From Epiperipatus broadwayi (lineage: Eukaryota > Onychophora > Udeonychophora > Euonychophora > Peripatidae): a stretch of DNA of 64,000 nt. The DNA lies in the NCBI GenBank assembly GCA_028023455.1, contig JAQFVV010012497.1, positions 868,001 through 932,000 on the forward strand, read 5' to 3'. Below are positions 62,013-64,000 of this stretch, in pieces. Position 1 is the stretch's first letter. Every line of letters starts with the position of its first letter. The translations under genes were made by a program, and so were the position numbers. The notes under the pieces are model-generated. The model had not been told where the DNA came from. It saw only the letters and a program-made list of their open reading frames with translations, and did no database searches.

Positions 62013-64000
62013 TCACTTCTGATGCTCAAACTTCTTACGCATTAGTGCTCTTCTTCAGATTTTTGTTACCAAAATAATTACAAAAAACGTGAGCTTGTAG
62101 TGTGGGTCATCTAATTAGTCTGGAGTTTGTTAGATTTTTGAAAATCTCTCTCTTTTTTATTTTTAATATTTAAAAGCCAATTTCAAACTTATCCAAAATT
62201 TTCTATTTAATTTTTAAATATTTTAACATTATAGTTATGGCAATATTAAATTTTTCATTATTTCTGCTCTTTTTTTTTTCATTTTTACTTAAAGTTAAAA
62301 TATTATTTACAATATTTTTGAGATTTTAATAAAGTTATTTTAAATCAATGGAATATGCTTATTGACATTGGCTTATCAAAGCAGAAGAAATATAATAACA
62401 GGAAGAAAGCAATTAAAAGAAATTTACAATAACAAAAATTTAAATATTCTGATCAAAGATAATAGGAAAATCTTAAATGTAATTACAATATCAAAATAAA
62501 ATCTGAAAATCTTGAAAGTGACTTCATAAAATTAATCTGACGAATGAACAGATGTACATGTGAAACAAAATTTATTCAATGAAAATTGTAAATAATTGAT
62601 AATCCTAACACACAATTAAAAAAAGAAATTGAAAATATTTTTATATAATTTGTTCAAAACATAGATAACTGATAATTCTTTCAGCAACTTTATATGTTTT
62701 ATTTGGCCATTTAAATATACATATATTTCTATTAAATTAAACAAACCTTTCTAAGAATTTTGTGGATGAAAATAATTTTCATAAAGAACAAAACTTACGA
62801 ATGTTGAACAAAGTGTAACTCATAAACATCAATTATAAAATGAACATTAAGAATGCTTATGGATTCGCTCTTGGTTAAAAACTTTATCATTAGGACAGAT
62901 GCCAAGCATTTGTTTATAGAATGAGCATGGAACAAAATTTTGTTTAGTTTGATTAAATTTTTGTTATTTTTTTATTTTGAGTATTAAAAAAATTATTTTT
63001 GATTAGTATTAGTTCATAAAATCTAGGGTTTTTTCATATATAATCAAAGGTCCTTTCTGCAAAATTCCACCGTGTAGCATGTTTTCTCAAATAGACTTAC
63101 TATAGATTGGCCATCTCTGCTATAAAATGTTTGGAATCTCTAAACTCACGAAAATTTCAGTAAAGTGGCAAATGTCAAAATAAAGCTGGGGAGAAAAATC
63201 CATCCCTGATTTACAAAAGACAATAAATTATAAATATGGCTAATATTGCTATATGTTGAACCAAGATATACAAAGTAGAAGCATCAAAAATTGATTTCTA
63301 GTAAGCATACATTGCTATATCATACAAGCAGTTTTGTCAGAATTGAACTTTTATGTTTTTGATGGATTGGGTATGATTTATCATTAGTTAATTTTAGAAA
63401 TAAAATTAATTGATTGCTATTAGATATCCACCAGTAGTAATGAGATTTATTGGAACCTCATTTCTTTACTGTGAAGACATCATAAAGTCTAAAAAAGTTG
63501 ATTGAGGACAAAACCTAGCACATAGAACTTTAATGTATGTATGCTTTATGTGTGTTGTTTATTACAATAATAGAATGTCAGATTGGAGCTTAAGGTCCAT
63601 AGGTCATTATCAGCCATCATTTTGAGCATTCAATTAAATGAAATTAAATTTTTTTTATTATAAAGTCTTTTTTATGTAGATCACTTTTATCTGCCAAAAT
63701 GTATAAGAAAATGTTTATTTTATTTTTTAAACATAATCTACTTGATATTAAAAACATTTTTTTGTTTTATTTCTGATTAAGTAAAATTATGAATATAGCT
63801 TTTGGGTTAGTCAGTGTGTATAATGCTTTTTATAAATATAATAGTCCCAACATTTTATCTAAGTAGTATGGATAGCTCAGTAACTGTTGATAAAGATTTT
63901 AGTAACAGAAAATAAACTACCAATTATTTGTCAGGATTTAGCTTAAGATTAGTATATATACACATTAATACATATGTATGTGAAGATTAAATCAGCCCAG

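Larger units (their letters stand above)
49264..64000 (+). other. TOP3A intron after exon i, 5' part
   Basis: It contains the Gypsy element and the RTE LINE. The part 61235-64000 is AT-rich, with one possible hAT end near 61962 and no exon that I can recognise. Confidence 0.65.

Overview
The window is nuclear DNA from a multicellular animal. It is strongly AT-rich, its protein-coding sequence is split by GT-AG introns from about 0.1 to 21 kb, and most of the rest is transposable elements and their decayed remains. The one host gene I can identify is an internal part of DNA topoisomerase III alpha (TOP3A) on the + strand. Nine exons between 5028 and 49263 join in frame into about 217 residues that follow animal TOP3A closely. 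The exons with the active-site tyrosine lie upstream of the window and the C-terminal zinc-finger exons downstream. The taxon cannot be fixed; the RTE, Penelope, Gypsy, hAT and Tigger-like elements fit an AT-rich invertebrate, and anything finer would be a guess.

Layout. 1-5027: intron with one possible SINE relic. 5028-10274: four exons, with a 34-bp minisatellite in the second intron. 10275-31396: a 21-kb intron holding a TA-flanked Tigger/pogo-like MITE, a hAT-type element with a foldback element nested inside it, and a complete, young LTR retrotransposon (14310-24899) that codes only for Gag. 31397-31686: two exons. 31687-40844: intron with a foldback fragment, a G-poor tract bounded by a hammerhead-ribozyme-like motif, and a decayed Penelope-like element. 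40845-40873: a 29-nt microexon. 40874-49199: two introns around the exon at 46563-46621, with a second Tigger-like MITE, a large perfect-looking foldback, a 219-bp tandem duplication and more foldback copies. 49200-49263: last exon seen. 49264-64000: intron with a minus-strand Gypsy element (49879-58428), broken in several places, directly followed by a 5'-truncated RTE-type LINE (about 58446-61234) and a possible hAT relic.

How it fits together. TOP3A is the only gene with a likely host role; it decatenates DNA with BLM and RMI proteins. The rest is intronic transposon load. The most unusual item is the Gag-only LTR element: 2.1-kb LTRs with about ten differences between them, TG...CA ends, a 4-bp target duplication, an intact 364-residue Gag, no pol, and an array of small hairpins just downstream of the LTR TATA box. 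Its Gag shares a motif layout with the Gag of the Gypsy element at 56 kb, so a Gypsy relative could supply the missing enzymes. I found no CRISPR array, operon, rRNA or intact tRNA gene.
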